64,000 nucleotides of DNA from Charina bottae (GCA_023362775.1 JALMGJ010000004.1:38383298-38447297); one strand, 5' to 3'; positions 47,463 through 59,783 are shown, numbered from the stretch's first letter. Program-made: numbers and translations. Notes: generated from the letters alone by a model not told the origin.

Positions 47463-47787
47463 TTAAAAATGTATTGCGTATTTTTTGTCACTCTTAAACT
47501 GGTTCTCTAATGTGCTGATAGTTTTAATGCTACAATTTGTTTTATATTAGGTTTTAATTTTTCATTTTATTAATGTGTACATGTGAGACAGCTAAAAAAT
47601 AAAATTGGAAAATTCTATATAACATGTTACAAATATCTAAACACAAACAACATGGGATTTAATTGAAAATTACAGTCTGAAAGCTCTGCCTTTTATATTA
47701 CAATGTATAAAGTCTGGTTTGACTCTCTTTTATTTGAAGATTAAGACCATGCTTCTATACACACATACTGAATTAGGCTTATTCTGT

Positions 47788-47872
47788 ATTTTATTTATTT
47801 ATTATTTGATTTATATCACCGCCCATCTCCCCCCACAAGGGGACTCTGGGCGGTATAAGCATACAAAGGATT
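47788..47872 (-). mobile_element. L2-type 3' tail, minus
   Basis: (TTTA)n, gatttatatcaccgcccatc, then ggggactctgggcggtataa: the inverse of the L2/SINE tail. Confidence 0.65.
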
Positions 47873-47968
47873 ACAAGGGCATGTAGTTGCTAAGCAGAAC
47901 AGGATTTTTGCACCTTGAGGAAAAAGTTAATGTTCTTGTTATTTGGCTAAAATCTGTCAGTGGAGAAG

Positions 47969-48393
47969 TGTGAGGATCACGATCTTATGGCCCAAACTCA
48001 GTAATAACCAACACAAGCCACATGGGATATGTGAAATTCTTTATTGGACCAGCATCATGCCACGTTAAAGCTGTGAATGGGGTCCCTTCCCCGCCCCCCC
48101 CATCTTTCTTTAAGCCCTGGGCTCCCTTCTCGTTCCGCCCATTCTCCCAGCCTTCTTCTTTTGTTATTCAATTTCTTTTTCGCGCCCTCTGTTCTCTTCC
48201 GCGCCCTCTGTTCTCTTCCGGTCTCTGTGCCTGCGTGCGCTGGTGCTCTCGTGTCCTCTGGACCAGATGTGGTGATGGCTGTCTGTTCTCCCCAGCTTCC
48301 CATTGTCTTCTTTCCCCTCCCTGTTCTCCCTTATTCTATCCTGTGTAAGGGTGGAGTATCCAGTCTATTGCTTCTGTATTCTCCATCCTTACA
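47969..48393 (-). mobile_element. Solo LTR, minus orientation, 5-bp target-site duplication
   Basis: A 425-bp segment whose plus-strand ends are TGTGAGGATC and CATCCTTACA (TG...CA on either strand), flanked by agaag (47964-47968 and 48394-48398). On the minus strand a polyadenylation signal GGTCCAATAAAG comes about 70-80 nt before the end, which sets the orientation. A 19-bp unit, cgcgccctctgttctcttc, is tandemly duplicated at 48181-48218. It is C/T-rich in the middle, explaining the spurious Ser/Pro/Leu-rich frames there. Confidence 0.85.
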
Positions 48394-49477
48394 AGAAGAA
48401 TGCTTGAAAACCACAAATGCTTCCAACCAGCACTGCCCTACAGCTGAAACACACAATCTGAAACCCAGAATGGCATGTGGTTCACAGAAGCTTTAAATGA
48501 AGCCCTCAGACCTCTCCACAAGTTGATGCCAAATAGTAATTTTCAACGTGATAGAAGGTAGGAATTATTAAATATCATGCCTGGAAAGTAAATACATTAA
48601 CTCTGTGTAATTTTAAATTTAATTTAAATACATGGCATCGGTTTTTGTCCTGGCACGTTTCACTACTTTTTAGAAGGTGGCCTCCAACCAAAAAATCTGT
48701 ACACCTTGCTTAGCCTGACCCAATGGGAACAACTTTAATCAAAGGTGCCAATGTGCTTGTAAGCATTCAGAATGTAATATGCTGCTGAAAGGGCAACTGG
48801 TTGAAATCCATTATCCAAAGGCATGCTGAATGTCTATGGATAGTACCAGTCAACTTTAGCTGCTGCTTTTTGTATTTTAGGGAAGAAGAAGAGGCTGCGG
48901 ATGTTTGCCGTTTGGAATGAGGGTGTGCTTGAGGACAGCACCATATTTGTAATGATGAGCTGATTCGTTGAAATCTAAGGACAAAATAAAAACACACCCT
49001 ACCCCACATATACATATACATATACACACATCCAGAGTTTGTATATTACTTTCAGCAAGTAAAATTAAACAGGAAATGAAATGATGCTGTTTAGGAGAAA
49101 ACAGTTGTCATACCACTATTCTCAGCTGGCGTGGGGAAAGAAGGAATAAATCAGATAATTTTATGGGGAAAGTCAACAGCTGTTCAGAAAGTCTTCAAAG
49201 CTATGATGGTGTATAGTGTATGTAATGGTTTATTATCTTGCTCCCATAAATAGAATTGTTTTAAATCAGGCATGTATCTTCCAAAAATGTCAGCATTTTA
49301 AAAGAGGGAAAGACTACTGTACCTTAATTTTTGCTATATTTTCTGCAAGAGTTTTATTACAGAAAGTCCAGGGGAAGAGAATAAAAGAACCTACCAAGCT
49401 GAAGAAAAGTAAAAACAGAAACCTGTGTAATGTTGCCAGTTCTATAAATCACCTTATTTTATAATGAAATAATATTT

Positions 49478-49540
49478 TCACTGACATTTTATTTATTTAT
49501 AAATTTCTACACCTCCAAGTCAAAAGGCTCTGGGTTGCTT
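49478..49540 (-). mobile_element. Degraded L2-type or SINE tail, minus
   Basis: A ttatttatttataaatttct run followed by aaggctctgggttgcttaca resembles the inverse of the common tail, more diverged than the others. Confidence 0.4.
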
Positions 49541-49571
49541 ACAAGAATACCTATATGATAGCTGCAATGTT

Positions 49572-49769
49572 GTGCCTGAGCAAAAAACCAGCTGGGTGAC
49601 TTTGGGTCAGTCACTCTCTCAGCCCTAGGAAGAAGGAACTAGCAAGCTACTTTCAAAAACGTTGCCAAGAAAATTGCATGGACTTGTCTAGGCAGTCACC
49701 AGGACTCAAGAATGACTTGAAGGCACTCCTCCGCTCCAAACAAACAAACAAACAAACAAACAAACAAAC
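49572..49769 (+). mobile_element. tRNA-derived SINE, 3' part with (CAAA)n tail
   Basis: Shares cagctgggtgactttggg, ctctcagccctaggaagaag, cgttgccaagaaaattgcat and ggactcaagaatgacttgaa with the family at 20219-20422 and 63227-63475. It ends in about eight CAAA units, probably grown from the SINE tail. The tRNA head is missing. Confidence 0.75.
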
Positions 49770-50137
49770 ACCACAGTCAGGCCTCTGAGAGATCCAGAAG
49801 CACGAACAAGGTTGCATTTTCCTCCTCTCTCTCTGATTTGATTTTACTCTTACCATTTGTAGAATGTCATACACTATGCTGTTTTTGGGATGAAGTGTGG
49901 TATTGTTTCATAAAAATAAAACCTATTTGAGTATTTAAAGTTTCCAAAAATTATGAGATACACTATGTTATAGTGGTCATAGGTTTGCAGGGATGTCATT
50001 AATCATTTTAATTGAACATTAACAATGTTTATATATATATACATACATACACACACCCACACACCTACATGTGTTAGGAATCATTTTTAAAATGCATACT
50101 TACTCAAGCAATGTTAAATCTGAATAAAAATGTACAT

Positions 50138-50216
50138 TTATTTTATTTATTTAATTTATTTATTATTCAAATTTATCACCGCCCATCTCTACAACAGTAG
50201 ACTCTGGGCGGTTGTA
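50138..50216 (-). mobile_element. L2-type 3' tail, minus
   Basis: (TTTA)n, caaatttatcaccgcccatc, then gtagactctgggcggttgta. Confidence 0.65.
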
Positions 50217-51419
50217 AAAATTTTAGAATTTTGTGTGTTGCTTTTCCCCAAATGTGGTATCCAAGACTGCCCCAAACAAAAATAACCAATTAAAAATAGC
50301 ACACAATCTGATTCCCTCTAGATAGTTTAGAAAGCAGCATGTAGCTTTAGCAAACATTTTCCCCTTGTACAATACTACTGCACAATACTAATATTATTTT
50401 TAAATATTTGGAGGACTAAAATTTCAAGTGAAGCAGTTTTGCTACAGTGGCATGCAAAAGTTTTCTTCTAATGTCATTTCACTTTCAAAATAGTTTGATA
50501 TGCAGCCATTGCTAGGCTTTTCAGTTTTGTTTTGGTTTTTTTGCAGGGTAGAAAACAACATAAAAACCTATTCATACAGGTACATATCTCTATGATTTCC
50601 AGCTTAATGTATGAATGACCTCCACTAAAAGATACTATACTTGCGTTGTGTCAAAGGACAAGCACTTTTAGCCTCCTTCAGCCACCTATAGAGTACAGTC
50701 AGTTATACATTTTAGAAATAAAATTGTATCTGCAAATAATTATTGGATACAACAGTTATTGTTACAGTTTGCGTGTAATGCTAATAAATTATAATTTGGG
50801 CTTTATTTATGGCTCTGCATGATGTGCGCACCCATCCTAAGAAAGAAACCATGATTAATTTTGGCAACAAATGACAGTGTAATTGAAACTGCAATTTGGT
50901 GTTGGTTTACAAATCTTGCTTTGTCTTAAACTATATTATTATAATGTCTGAATCTAGAATCTTAGCCTTACTGCTGATTTTGTTTGTGCCCTGTCAATTT
51001 TTCTGAATTCCAAAAAAAGAAATAGAAAAACCAGGAATCTGTTGAATAAGTCTGATCACTTGGTTGACTGCAAGACTGACCCTGAATAGATCAAATTATA
51101 GCTCAAAGCTATAATGTTATGTAAGTCAGCCATTGAGTTCAATATCAATATCCAGTGATGACTTACACCGGCAAGACAGTTGAGTGAAAAAAGAATTCTA
51201 AATAATTTCCACTTCCAGTACCAGATATTTGAATAGGAATCAAGGAGTGAAACTGAAACTGATGTGAAAAATCTTGACACTTAGGGCCTCAGCAAAATCT
51301 CTCAAGTGAGACTATAACCCACTTCTTCAACTTGGAGAAGGTCCAGATGTACTGAGAGTGCAACGTCCAGAGTTATACACTGCATGGCTAAAGGATGAGA
51401 CCTTGGGAAACTGCAGTCC

Positions 51420-51421
<2 letters not shown>

Positions 51422-51511
<90 letters not shown>
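51422..51511. repeat. (CA)n(CT)n compound microsatellite
   Basis: About 25 CA units directly followed by about 19 CT units. The abrupt switch makes a Z-DNA-prone block next to a polypurine-polypyrimidine block inside NCK2 intron 2. Confidence 0.95.
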
Positions 51512-51514
<3 letters not shown>

Positions 51515-53310
51515 AACTGTTATAATTTGCAGCAGTCATATTAATTTCAGATACAAATATATGTAAATCAAAGCCTTCAGGAAAAGAGGAAGGTGCTACA
51601 TATGTAATCAAGAATGTTAAAACAAGAGTTTCAGATAAATAACAAAATTAAGGCGCACAGACAAAGCCAGTGTCTAAAGAAATGTTTCATTTCCTTTTGG
51701 TGGTAAAATAGGGAGGGGTAAAATGTAAAGCATTGATACAGCTAACAAGCTGCATTGCCTCAGAAAAGGAAATAGCTGACAGTTTCTAGCAAGCTTTTAA
51801 AATAAACAGGAAGTTAAATGGAAAAGGAAAAAGCAAGCTACACTGAATAGTCATATACTGTAATGTCTTTCACTTCAAACAAATGGAAACTGCAAGACAA
51901 GAACAAGACCATTTGTGCTACTGATATCCGCAATATCAGACGTTAAAATAATTATCAAACTATATTAGTTCAAATATTCACAAAGGGCTATTCTTTTTTT
52001 TAAGCAAAGGTTTTATAGCAACATTTAGTAAAAATCTGATAATAAAAAAATCTGTTCCCAAGCTTTAATTCTTTTGTGGATTTATGTCTCTCCTTCGGCA
52101 AAACCTACAGTTAGTCAGAATAATTCCTGATTGTCACAGAAGATTTGAGCACTTTTATCAACTTTCTGGAGAAAAGGGGATTTTTTCTTTGTAATTTACA
52201 GAAGCAACTGTCTTTTTTACACCCATGATCTCAAGATTAGCATTGCACTTAACAGTTGTTAACAGAAAGCTGAAGCTAGACAGAATTAGTGGTCTCCTGA
52301 CTGAGGTGCAGCAAATAAAATACTGGCCACTCCAAGAATACATTGACTTTGTCTAGTCTTTTACAGTTCAGAGGCTCCAAAACTAGTTGTTTTTAAAGCA
52401 GATTCTAATCTGGTATCTCAAGTATCAAGGACTAATTTGGCCCCCAAATTATACAAAATTGTTTAAGGTTATGAGCACCAGTCAGTGGCAACCCTCATCC
52501 CATAATGAAACTATGGTTTATAGTTCATTCGTACTTATGAACTTAAATTACAGTTTTTAAATAATAAACCACAATCTGAGTTCAGCATGATATAAATATC
52601 CTTTGTATGGTTCACAATTCTCAAGATACAGAAAGGCAAGGAAATTGCATTCCTATAACATGATAATCCACATGTTCTATTTAGCAAAGGCTTAATATTA
52701 CTGATAATTAGTTAATGAAATAAACAGGAAAAAGAGGGGCTTAATAGTCATCTTTACCTTTTGAAGCATATTTAAATTGACAAAATATAAAATCAGTCAT
52801 ATTGACCATAATGATTGACTTACGAATGCACTCTAAAACCTTGAACCTGTTGAATCTTTTAAACAAATTATTAAAAAATCTTTCTTCTGATGCAAATTCA
52901 CACTCGTCTGTACATCTACACTTAAATTTTCACCAGATCCTAATAACTGGCTGATGAGCATTTTGAAACAGTCAAGAATCCAATCCTATGGCTAGGTCAT
53001 TATTATAGACAAAACTAAACTGATTCCCTGATGTAAGTGATAGAGTTAAAAGAGGGAGTTACATCAGTTACTATGAAACTTTTGCTTTGTGTTACAAAAA
53101 ATGGATATCCATTTTTTTGTCTTCACAGATTCATTACAAACGGTTACCACAGAACAGTATTAACAGAAGGCCACTGAATCTACAGAGCTTATTGGAAGAT
53201 GAGAAAGAGACAAATCACCACAGAGACAGTTGAGCATCGGGCTTTAAATGGCCACAATCCTTATTGATTATAAGTCTATATAAGACTAATAATAACTATA
53301 AGACTAAAAA

Positions 53311-53979
53311 TGTCCCAATTATTTCTGCTCACCCCATCAGAACTGACTGGGTGGGTATGTTCCAGGTCCTGTCTATTAAACAATGTCATCTTATGGGACT
53401 CAGGAGTTGTGCCTTCTTTGCTGCTGTGCTGACCCTGTGGAACAACATCCCCCCACCCCCCGAGATCTGGATGGCCCCGAACATGATGGTCTTTCGCAAG
53501 GTATTAAAGCAGAGCTTTCCAAACTGTGTGTCGGGACATGTTAGTGTGTCGGCTGCAGTGTCTGGGTGTGTCGCAGCTGCTGCTGCCTCCAAGCCCTGCC
53601 AGGATTCCGCGCAGGTCCTAGTGCCTGCCTTGTGCCCTGCTGTAAGAGTGTGTCGCGAAATGATGCATGTCTAAAAAGTGTGTCACCAACATGAAAAATT
53701 TGGAAAGCTCTGTATTAAAGACATGGTTGTTCCACAGGGCATTTGGGCCAGGATATTAAGCAAGCTCCACTGATTGTTTCATTTGGTTGTTGTTTTTACT
53801 GATTGTGAATACAGAATGTTTTTAGACCTTAGGCATGTGTTCTATTGATAATCTTGGTTGTTTGTTTTAAATAATTGGATTGCTTTTTGGTTTTAATTTT
53901 ATGTTTGCCTCCTAGAGTCACTGCAGTGGGATGACCTGCCATATAGATTGTTTAAATAAACAAAGAAACAAACAAACAT
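53311..53979 (+). mobile_element. L2-like LINE 3' end, interrupted by a MITE
   Basis: The frame gives ISAHPIRTDWVGMFQVLSIK, CAFFAAVLTLWNNIPPP and MVFRKVLK, the region seen intact at 44340-44520 in the better L2 copy. It is split after FRKVLK by the hAT-like MITE at 53510-53712 and resumes with acatggttgttccacagggc (TWLFHRA). A 3' end with caaagaaacaaacaaaca follows. Confidence 0.75.
53510..53712. mobile_element. hAT-like MITE inside an L2, perfect 8-bp duplication
   Basis: A 203-bp element with ends cagagctttccaaact and atttggaaagctctg, flanked by identical tattaaag (53502-53509 and 53713-53720). Third member of the gtgtgtcgcgacac family. Removing it restores the L2 sequence, which proves the boundaries and that it came after the L2. 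Confidence 0.92.
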
Positions 53980-54554
53980 AGGTTATTGTAATACAGGGCT
54001 TTAGGGTTGATACTTATTACCCCAAATTAGTTGGTGGATCTATGGGATCCCTATTTAGACCAAATTGACATTTACCCCCCAACTAGATATGGCCCTATGA
54101 CACCCAACCAGCTGCTATGTAAGCCCAGGACCAAATTTGAGCATTAAGGCTGGCTGAGAGTGAATTAATTATACCCTGTATAGTAGACTATGTAGGCCTT
54201 TAGTAAAATGTGGCCCTGGAAAGTCAGAAACCAGTCCTTGTTGAGTTTCTACTCTGTGGTATGACTTAATTATCCTTAGAACAATTACTCTTGTCATTCC
54301 TCTATCTGTTATTTCATTCTATCAATAAGAGCCAATTATGTGAAGTGGGAGACATGAAAACAAAGAGAAATGATGTCAGAAAATAGCATAATTTATGCTA
54401 GATGGAAGGAATAATGTTTTATTAACAGTATAGTGTTATTTACAGAATTTAAGTTATAAGATTATCCCAGGTTTTTTCAACTATTATAACAATATATAGG
54501 CATTGTAAAGTATGTTGCTATAAAGCACTACTTGGTCTCAATCCCCATTCCTAT

Positions 54555-55111
54555 TTGTTTCCTACAGAACCCATGGCTGGGGCCCAATTGGAGCCTTTTC
54601 TAGGCCAAGAGAGTCTGGCAAGTTACCCATGCATCTGGTTCAAAATGAACTGCCTGTCTACTGACAGGCAATACCATATTGCAAGAGCAGCACTGGTCTC
54701 CAGTTGGCTTCCAGATCCAATTCACGATAGTGCTAAAGCCCTTTATGACTTGATCCTTTATTACCTTCAGGACCATCTGATCTAGGTAGAATCTAACTGC
54801 TCACTTTATCCTGGCTGAGAATCCTTCCATTCAAGATGTTAAGTGGGAGGAGTTTGGTAACAAGCCTTCTCCATAGCAGCCCCCTTGTTCAGGAATAGCC
54901 TGTTCTCCCAAGGTTACGATACCCCCCTTCCCAGCAAACATTTTGAGACTGCATTTCAAGCCATTGGGGCAGAAGGTGCCACTGAACTGGAGACACCTGC
55001 TCAGAGAGATAAGGGTGAGGTGACTGCCTTGTGTTTCAGATGTGAGCCACCTAGAACCCATGAAGTAGGCAGCTTACAAATGTCAGGGTAAGTAGATAAA
55101 TAAAATAAAAG
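54555..55111 (+). mobile_element. Old L2-like LINE remnant
   Basis: Degraded matches to the L2 C-terminal region can be followed: cactggtctccagttggctt (HW-like block), gctaaagccctttatgactt (KAL.DL), ttaccttcaggaccatctga (YL.D.L) and the tail gagccacctagaaccc before (AAAT)-type repeats. No intact frame. Confidence 0.6.
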
Positions 55112-55403
55112 TACCTAAAACACTGATTATCTTTGTAACAGAGGACTTTAGAATACATTCAAAAGCAAAAGCTCAATTTCTGATTTTCTTTCAATGAGGC
55201 AATAATCACTTCCCATTAGGGAAGACTAAGAAAGCTATTTGCAAATTGAAATCATCTTCTATCTGTATTCTGAATTAACAGAAGCTATACCTATACTCCT
55301 TTAAAAAACAATATGATACTATAATACCCTAATATGACATTCCAGCATAGACATTTCTGTAAAAGGTTTGCAAAATTAACTCAGGTTTTAGCTAAGGACT
55401 TAC

Positions 55404-55645
55404 CCAATGTGTCTTTCAGATTTTTAACCAAGGAGCCTTTCTTCAAGCTGTTCTTTCTCTCCACATAATTTGATGGCACATATCCTGTTTTGTTGGCTGC
55501 ATTTCTTACCCTCCACCATGTCTTGGAATCATCCAGCAGCCAGAGGCGTTCATTCTTTTTTATGTCAAGTTCTTGGTCCTGTTGGGCAGTATAATCCCAC
55601 TTCGCTATAACAATAACTTCTTCTGTCATCTTTCATGGAGTCTCT
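55404..55645 (-). CDS. NCK2: NCK2 first coding exon (first SH3 domain), start codon at 55629
   Basis: Coding part 55404-55629: 75 codons plus one base. It begins [20 protein letters not shown] and contains SH3-1 (residues about 2-61: the ALYDY-type [32 protein letters not shown]). A linker ends in KNLKDTLG, whose Gly codon is split across the intron. This ATG is chosen because it gives the exact NCK2 amino end and has A at -3. The whole protein, from three exons, is 380 residues, the same as human NCK2. NCK2 is a cytosolic adaptor linking phosphotyrosine receptors to actin regulators. The donor is G|gtaagt. The acceptor (ttttatgacag|AGAG at 55646) is fair, so about 16 nt of 5' UTR lie in this exon. 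Confidence 0.97.
55565..55636 (-). other. Upstream ORF overlapping the NCK2 start
   Basis: An ATG at 55636-55634 lies 7 nt before the NCK2 start, in another frame. It encodes 23 codons and stops at TGA 55567-55565, inside the coding sequence. Its context (T at -3) is weak while the real start's is good (A at -3), so leaky scanning to the real start is expected. This applies only if the exon's acceptor is at 55646 as read here. Confidence 0.5.
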
Positions 55646-56889
55646 CTGTCATAAAACAAATAGATGCATTGAAACACTGCACACGTTCCTCCACCATTCA
55701 TTCAAACTTTAAGTCCTAAAAAATGCAAGAACATATTTTTAAATAATATATACCATTCAGTGATCACAGAGTCATTTACAGTACTAAAAATACAAATTCA
55801 CAGAAATGTAATCTCTACATCGATCATTAGTGAAAACATCAGAAGAAACTGACAGCCTTAAAAGCACAACAGAGTTATCTGATTTTTTTATTCATGACAC
55901 ACTGGCTCATAGAATATACTCATCTTAGCACAACATGCTACTAATAATTTTAAGGGAACGGAGTACAGTCCTCACAGTCCATGATCTTTTTAATTCCAAT
56001 GAATGACTTGTGTGTTTTTCTACATGAACATTTGGCCATTACACAGAAACACAGTTTCCCCCAATAGTATACAGGTTAAAGTCTTTGCGCTATAGATTTT
56101 CCTAAGCATTCTCCTCTGCTTTTTTTATTTGACATTCTTCCCCCCTCCCACTGCACTGACTTGACCACAGAACACAAGCACTACCAATTTCACATAAAAT
56201 TTACCCAGTTCACACTTTCTGAAAATCATAACCTAGATGCAGATATGGCATCGCAATTACTGGATCAAATCAATGGATAAGTTATTAGCTTTTTGACTTA
56301 AAACAAATTAAGCAAAACAATACTGTGAAATCTTTTTGGAATACAAATGAGAATGTGTATAAATTCCTAATTTATTAATCAACATTTCAATGTTTATTCT
56401 TAACTATATGGTAGTAATTCTTTTCAATAATTCAAGAGATCCGTCCCCTTTTAAAATGGGTATACCATATTTATCACAGGACCAATTTATTAATTTTGCT
56501 CTACTTGTTTTACCCAAAAAATTGTTTCTACAATTAAATCTATGAAATTGAGGAGTCTTCTCCCAATGGTTTTCCAGTGGATTGGCTTAAAGAGTATATT
56601 GGGGGTTTTCTAATCCTATTTTACTAGAACTATAGGGTGAAACTTTTTTTCAAATAAATCCTTGCCTTTTAGTTTTAATGAAGTTAATATGACAGATATT
56701 CTTATGATGGGCAAAGATTCCACTATATGATCTAATTATGAATCAGTTTTCTTGATAAAGTGGGCATTAAGATTTTTAACAACTACTTTGATTGCAGAGT
56801 GCTTTTCCCACTGTAGCGGAAAACGCACGGTTGCAGAACTGATTTTGATTCATGTACCCATAAACGCTTACATTGTGGGATAATAATAA

Positions 56890-56952
56890 GAGTTCCCCGT
56901 TGGGGGAGATGGGCGGTCATATAAATTGAATAAAATAAATAAAAATAAATAA
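56890..56952 (+). mobile_element. L2-type 3' tail fragment
   Basis: The segment ttccccgttgggggagatgg, then gcggtcatataaattgaat and (AAAT)n. Confidence 0.6.
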
Positions 56953-57107
56953 TCCCAGCATAAAAATAGTATCTAAATCTGGTGGTGGGTTTTTTTGTTT
57001 TGGCAAACTGGATATTTCATTATTACTTCACTCCAAGGAAGCCATTTTTAAAACTTTCAGAATTAAGAAAGGAGTGATTTACCTCAATGTATTTTTTCAG
57101 TAGTTAC

Positions 57108-57230
57108 CTGAGCATTTGCTATTTGTTTTATTTGATGCAGAGGCTAGTGATACTTCTGAAGCTTCACAGCCTTTAGAGGTTTTCAACAAATTAACTGCTT
57201 CCTGAGCTATTGCCCCTTTTTGGTAAGAAG
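57108..57230 (-). other. Exon-like segment, possible NCK2 5' exon or relic
   Basis: 123 nt on the minus strand between a good acceptor (cagcttttttcag) and a donor (CTCAG|GTAACT). One frame is open for 40 codons (SYQKGAIAQEAVNLLKTSKG, CEASEVSLASASNKTNSKCS). If spliced to the first coding exon of NCK2, that frame meets a TGA just before the NCK2 start, so it could only be a 5' untranslated exon there. No family recognised. It may be chance. Confidence 0.3.
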
Positions 57231-59343
57231 CTGAAAAAAGCTGGTATTAGTTATTTATGCAGCCTCTGGAATAATGAACTGGAATGTCTTATCATGATAA
57301 ACTGAGAGAAGGTCACTTTTTAAGCAATGTGAAATTATTTTCCTTGATATTGGAGCTGTATCTTAGGAGTTAGAAAGAACACCAGTTCATACTGTTCGAT
57401 CTAGTCTTATTAGTGTCACATTTTGGCTGGCATCAATAGTATTATTAATAACTGTATGTTAAATGTGCCTATGTCCTTCTTGACTATATCCCATATATCT
57501 GGAATCTAGTAAAGTATCAAAAACTGGATTTTCTGCACGTGGTAGTCGGATAAAAATTTTGTAACAGTGAAGTGAGAAAACGACACCTGATTTGCAGCAA
57601 TGATTTGTTGATAAATATGTTGCTTGTCAACATTTTAATTACATTTTTCCCAACAAAGGGGCTACGAAGGAGTTTTTGAAACTGTTCTGTCTGTAACATA
57701 ATCTGCTAAGCCACCCATTTTTCCTTTCTGTAAAAAAATATTTATGATTAACCTTAAAATTAAATTATTTCTTACAATTTTTGTTAATCAGTTTAGCACA
57801 ACAGAATTGATTGAAAATAGTTTAACATCAAAGGGAAGGGGGAGGAACACAGAAGAAAAAAGTAAGCCATGTGTAGATTAGACCCAATACAGTAAGATAC
57901 AAAATGAAAGGAAGACCGCCAAAAACAGCCACTATAGTGGCATGTGAGTTTTAGTGAATTTCTGTAATACTAAGCATGAATGTAAGTGAAATATATGTAA
58001 TGAAATTCCTTTGTATTCTTTTTCAGAATTCTGTCCTATGTGCCACTTTCACTGCTGCTCAAATCAACTTCTCTGTCAGAGGTTCAGTTATTACATGATG
58101 TCTATTTTTCTTTTAAAACAATACACAAAATTAAAAAATAGCACACCTGATCAAGAAACTTAGGGTAAGACTTTTGCCAACATCTTCTGAGAAGGAACAT
58201 ATAATTGCCACTGAACACACAGAACTCCCCATTCGTTCTTGCAATGAATTAACCTATTCAGACGTGAAACATATCCACCATAAAACGAGTAGTTTGCTAT
58301 GAATTTTTTTACTAACAATCTAGTCAGCTTTCACCTACAAGTGGCCATTTCAAAAACGTATATTATTTTGCTATTGTAAGAACTGTCATGTTTTTTCTGT
58401 ACTTTTACTTTCTACTTTGTAACGAGTCATTATTTTACATGTACAATAAAAATTAAATAACTTCCAGACGCTATAATTTCAAAACAGAGTAGCCATGCTT
58501 CTCTACACAAAAAAGTTAATATAATTCCATCATTATTTTCCTCCAAAATCGACCTATTTCTCTATAAATACCTAACTTTACTACACCACAATGTATTATG
58601 AATTACAGAGTTGAAGGTCCCTTTCTGGTTCACAACATCTGCACCCATCCTATACACACTGACTGGTTTTGCCTGATAAAGAGTTTTGATTAACTTACAT
58701 TGTTGTACTTTTTTATCAGACTGAAAAACATATTTGGTTTTGGATAAGCATACTTTTAAATACGCAACCAATGAAACAGCTCATTCAAAGAAAGGAATAG
58801 TTTGTGGAACAGCAAATAAGTAGCAATACTCTATCTAAACCAGTTGTTCCAATTTTTAGAATCTTTTTTTCTATTTGAGATACGCAAGGGCAACTTTCAG
58901 AATGAAGTTGATACACTACATTTACAAAACAAATATTATGTTCTAGCCATAGAGAGATTATACCTGTGGATTATCTTATTACATTTAGATTAATTTCAAT
59001 TATGGTGAAGAGGAAGAGTTAGCCTTTTGCGTGATCGGAAAGTATAGCTGCAGCATGAAGAACTGCCATGTCATCATCATTTGGATACAGTAAGTGTATC
59101 CAAAACTACAGCCCAGGCAACACTTATCAAACAAAGCACCGTTGGTTCAAAAAGTAAATAATTTGCAGTATGCATATTAAAAATTGACTCTTTAAAGTAT
59201 GTTGCAACACAGCAAAAACTCTCAGTTGAAAGCCACTAATACTGACTACAGTAGGCAGTCAAAACAGGTTACTAGCTGGGGGAAAAGCAAAGTTGGTTAT
59301 GAAATCAGTGTGCAGGATATTCTATGCATTACCCTAGGGCAGT

Positions 59344-59773
59344 ATGTCTATGAAGGTTCTCAGTCATCCAGGTGGAATTGTCTGTAGCTTGAATCATGTC
59401 AACTGGATTTCTATTTTCTCAGTGGAAACGTTTCGCTCCTTATCCAAGGAGCTTCTTCAGTCTGGGCAAAGTTAGTAAGGGAATCCTTAAATATGTTTCT
59501 AGGTGGCTGTGTGACCTTGCACCTGGGGCTAGGTCATGGTTATTTTGAGATGTTATTTCTAAGTCCCTTTAACGATCCTCCTTTAGATGATAAAGGGACT
59601 TAGAAATAACATCTCAAAATAACCATGACCTAGCCCCAGGTGCAAGGTCACACAGCCACCTAGAAAGGATTCCCTTACTAACTTTGCCCAGACTGAAGAA
59701 GCTCCTTGGATAAGGAGCGAAACGTTTCCACTGAGAAAATAGAAATCCAGTTGACATGATTCAAGCTACAGAC
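59344..59773. mobile_element. Penelope-like element tails in head-to-head palindrome
   Basis: A 430-bp insertion flanked by a perfect 14-bp target-site duplication, taccctagggcagt (59330-59343 and 59774-59787). The left arm (to about 59571) is the 3' tail of the 15100-16838 subfamily reading minus. The right arm (from about 59572) is the same tail reading plus, reaching about 20 bp further into the element. The arms are nearly identical, apart from the loss of catatttaa in the right arm. There is no coding sequence. Confidence 0.9.
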
Positions 59774-59783
59774 TACCCTAGGG

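Larger units (their letters stand above)
41779..55403 (-). other. NCK2: NCK2 intron 2
   Basis: A 13.6-kb intron with donor gtaagt (55403-55398) and acceptor gacag. It contains the repeats listed between 42286 and 55111. Repeat-free blocks without any recognised feature are about 44820-46175, 48400-49470, 50220-51420 and 51515-53300. A TA/CA-rich run lies at 50030-50065 and an (AAAT)/(ACAT) run at 43070-43102. Confidence 0.9.

Noticed and set aside
48022..48496. Overlapping Ser/Pro/Leu-rich and Arg/Glu-rich frames
   Set aside because: They lie in a solo LTR with a 5-bp duplication. C/T-rich sequence leaves several frames open by chance.
33779..55645. NCK1 as the gene identity
   Set aside because: The amino end [17 protein letters not shown], the linker [14 protein letters not shown] and the end KALQ match NCK2. 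NCK1 differs at these places.
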